64,000 nt of DNA from Corynebacterium pacaense (GTDB lineage: Bacteria; Actinomycetota; Actinomycetes; Mycobacteriales; Mycobacteriaceae): NCBI RefSeq assembly GCF_900169525.1, contig NZ_LT821240.1:1411108-1475107 (forward strand), in the 5' to 3' direction. Position 1 is the stretch's first letter. Each line of letters starts with the position of its first letter. Below, one piece after another: positions 63,886 to 64,000 of this stretch. A program made the position numbers and the translations under genes. The notes under the pieces were generated by a model, which saw only the letters and a list, made by a program, of their open reading frames with translations, had not been told where the DNA came from and ran no database searches.

Positions 63886-64000
63886 AACTCGTGCTCCACG
63901 CTCAAGCTGATCCCGTCACCGCCCGGGGCGCGGTCACCCGCATCGCCGACGAACTCGGCGTGAGCAAGGAAACCCTGCGCGTCTGGGTCCGCACCCACAA
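63790..64000 (+). mobile_element. IS3-family insertion sequence, left part (runs off the window)
   Basis: The element starts with TGGTTCGCCCCGGG at 63790 and continues past the right edge. It has the same left end as the broken copy at 16744. It interrupts the NCS1 permease gene. Confidence 0.85.
63843..64000 (+). CDS. IS3-family transposase OrfA (partial)
   Basis: The frame starts at ATG 63843 and reads PTKYTVELKQRAVELVLHAQ, then DELGVSKETLRVWVRTH to the window end. This is the helix-turn-helix part of IS3-type OrfA. No stop is seen, unlike the copy at 16797 which has TAG at codon 11. Confidence 0.88.
   Translation, partial: MPTKYTVELKQRAVELVLHAQADPVTARGAVTRIADELGVSKETLRVWVRTH

Overview
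The window looks like a chromosomal segment of a GC-rich Corynebacterium. The main evidence is gene order. It carries the sulfate-assimilation block fpr2 / cysI-cysX-cysH-cysD-cysN-cysY-cysZ, the heat-shock operon dnaK-grpE-dnaJ-hspR next to ald and adhA, clpB close by, and a gabT-gabD-gabP operon divergent from a PucR-type activator. These are arrangements known from C. glutamicum and relatives. Binding sites that match motifs recalled from C. glutamicum (HspR HAIR, SigH, RosR, McbR, GlxR) sit at the expected promoters. The species cannot be named from the sequence alone.

Layout. 1-6.4 kb: a tail of a membrane protein, a LysR regulator, an MHS-type transporter, and a divergent four-gene operon (flavin monooxygenase-like, RidA, DUF1028, M20 amidohydrolase) that looks like a catabolic module for an unknown nitrogen compound. 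6.4-8.1 kb: a TetR regulator with an unusual C-terminal extension, and an alpha/beta hydrolase, controlled by a long palindrome. 8.1-14.1 kb: GABA uptake and breakdown (gabTDP and PucR activator). 14.3-18.9 kb: a short IS-derived element, a small regulator/membrane protein pair, a DUF4265-like protein, a PlsC-type acyltransferase, then a mosaic of broken IS3, IS481 and IS630 elements. 19.0-27.0 kb: clpB, a RosR-like regulated flavoprotein and LLM oxidoreductase, a methyltransferase broken by IS481, and a flavohemoprotein-like gene lacking the heme-ligating histidine. 27.0-40.0 kb: a decayed IS5-type element, nitrilase, a small-protein/DUF1023 pair, adhA, ald, hspR-dnaJ-grpE-dnaK, an AI-2E permease and an intact IS5-family element.

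40.1-48.3 kb is one leftward array: GntP permease, LtnD-type dehydrogenase, OtnK-type kinase, FCD-GntR regulator, two IclR regulators and a split transketolase. It suggests catabolism of a four-carbon (or branched) sugar acid without the usual OtnC/OtnI enzymes. 48.5-56.9 kb is the assimilatory sulfate reduction cluster using an APS-reductase-type CysH. 57.0-63.8 kb is a purine (urate to allantoate) module: OHCU decarboxylase, HIU hydrolase, a flavoprotein that probably replaces uricase, allantoinase and two permeases, the second broken by an IS3 insertion at the window edge. Three purine transcripts share an 18-bp upstream box.

The most notable observations are the shared purine box with a non-uricase flavoprotein, the four-carbon-acid/split-transketolase array, the globin domain with Tyr in place of the proximal His, and three IS5-type insertions that each sit exactly on a CTAG forming the TAG stop codon of neighbouring genes.
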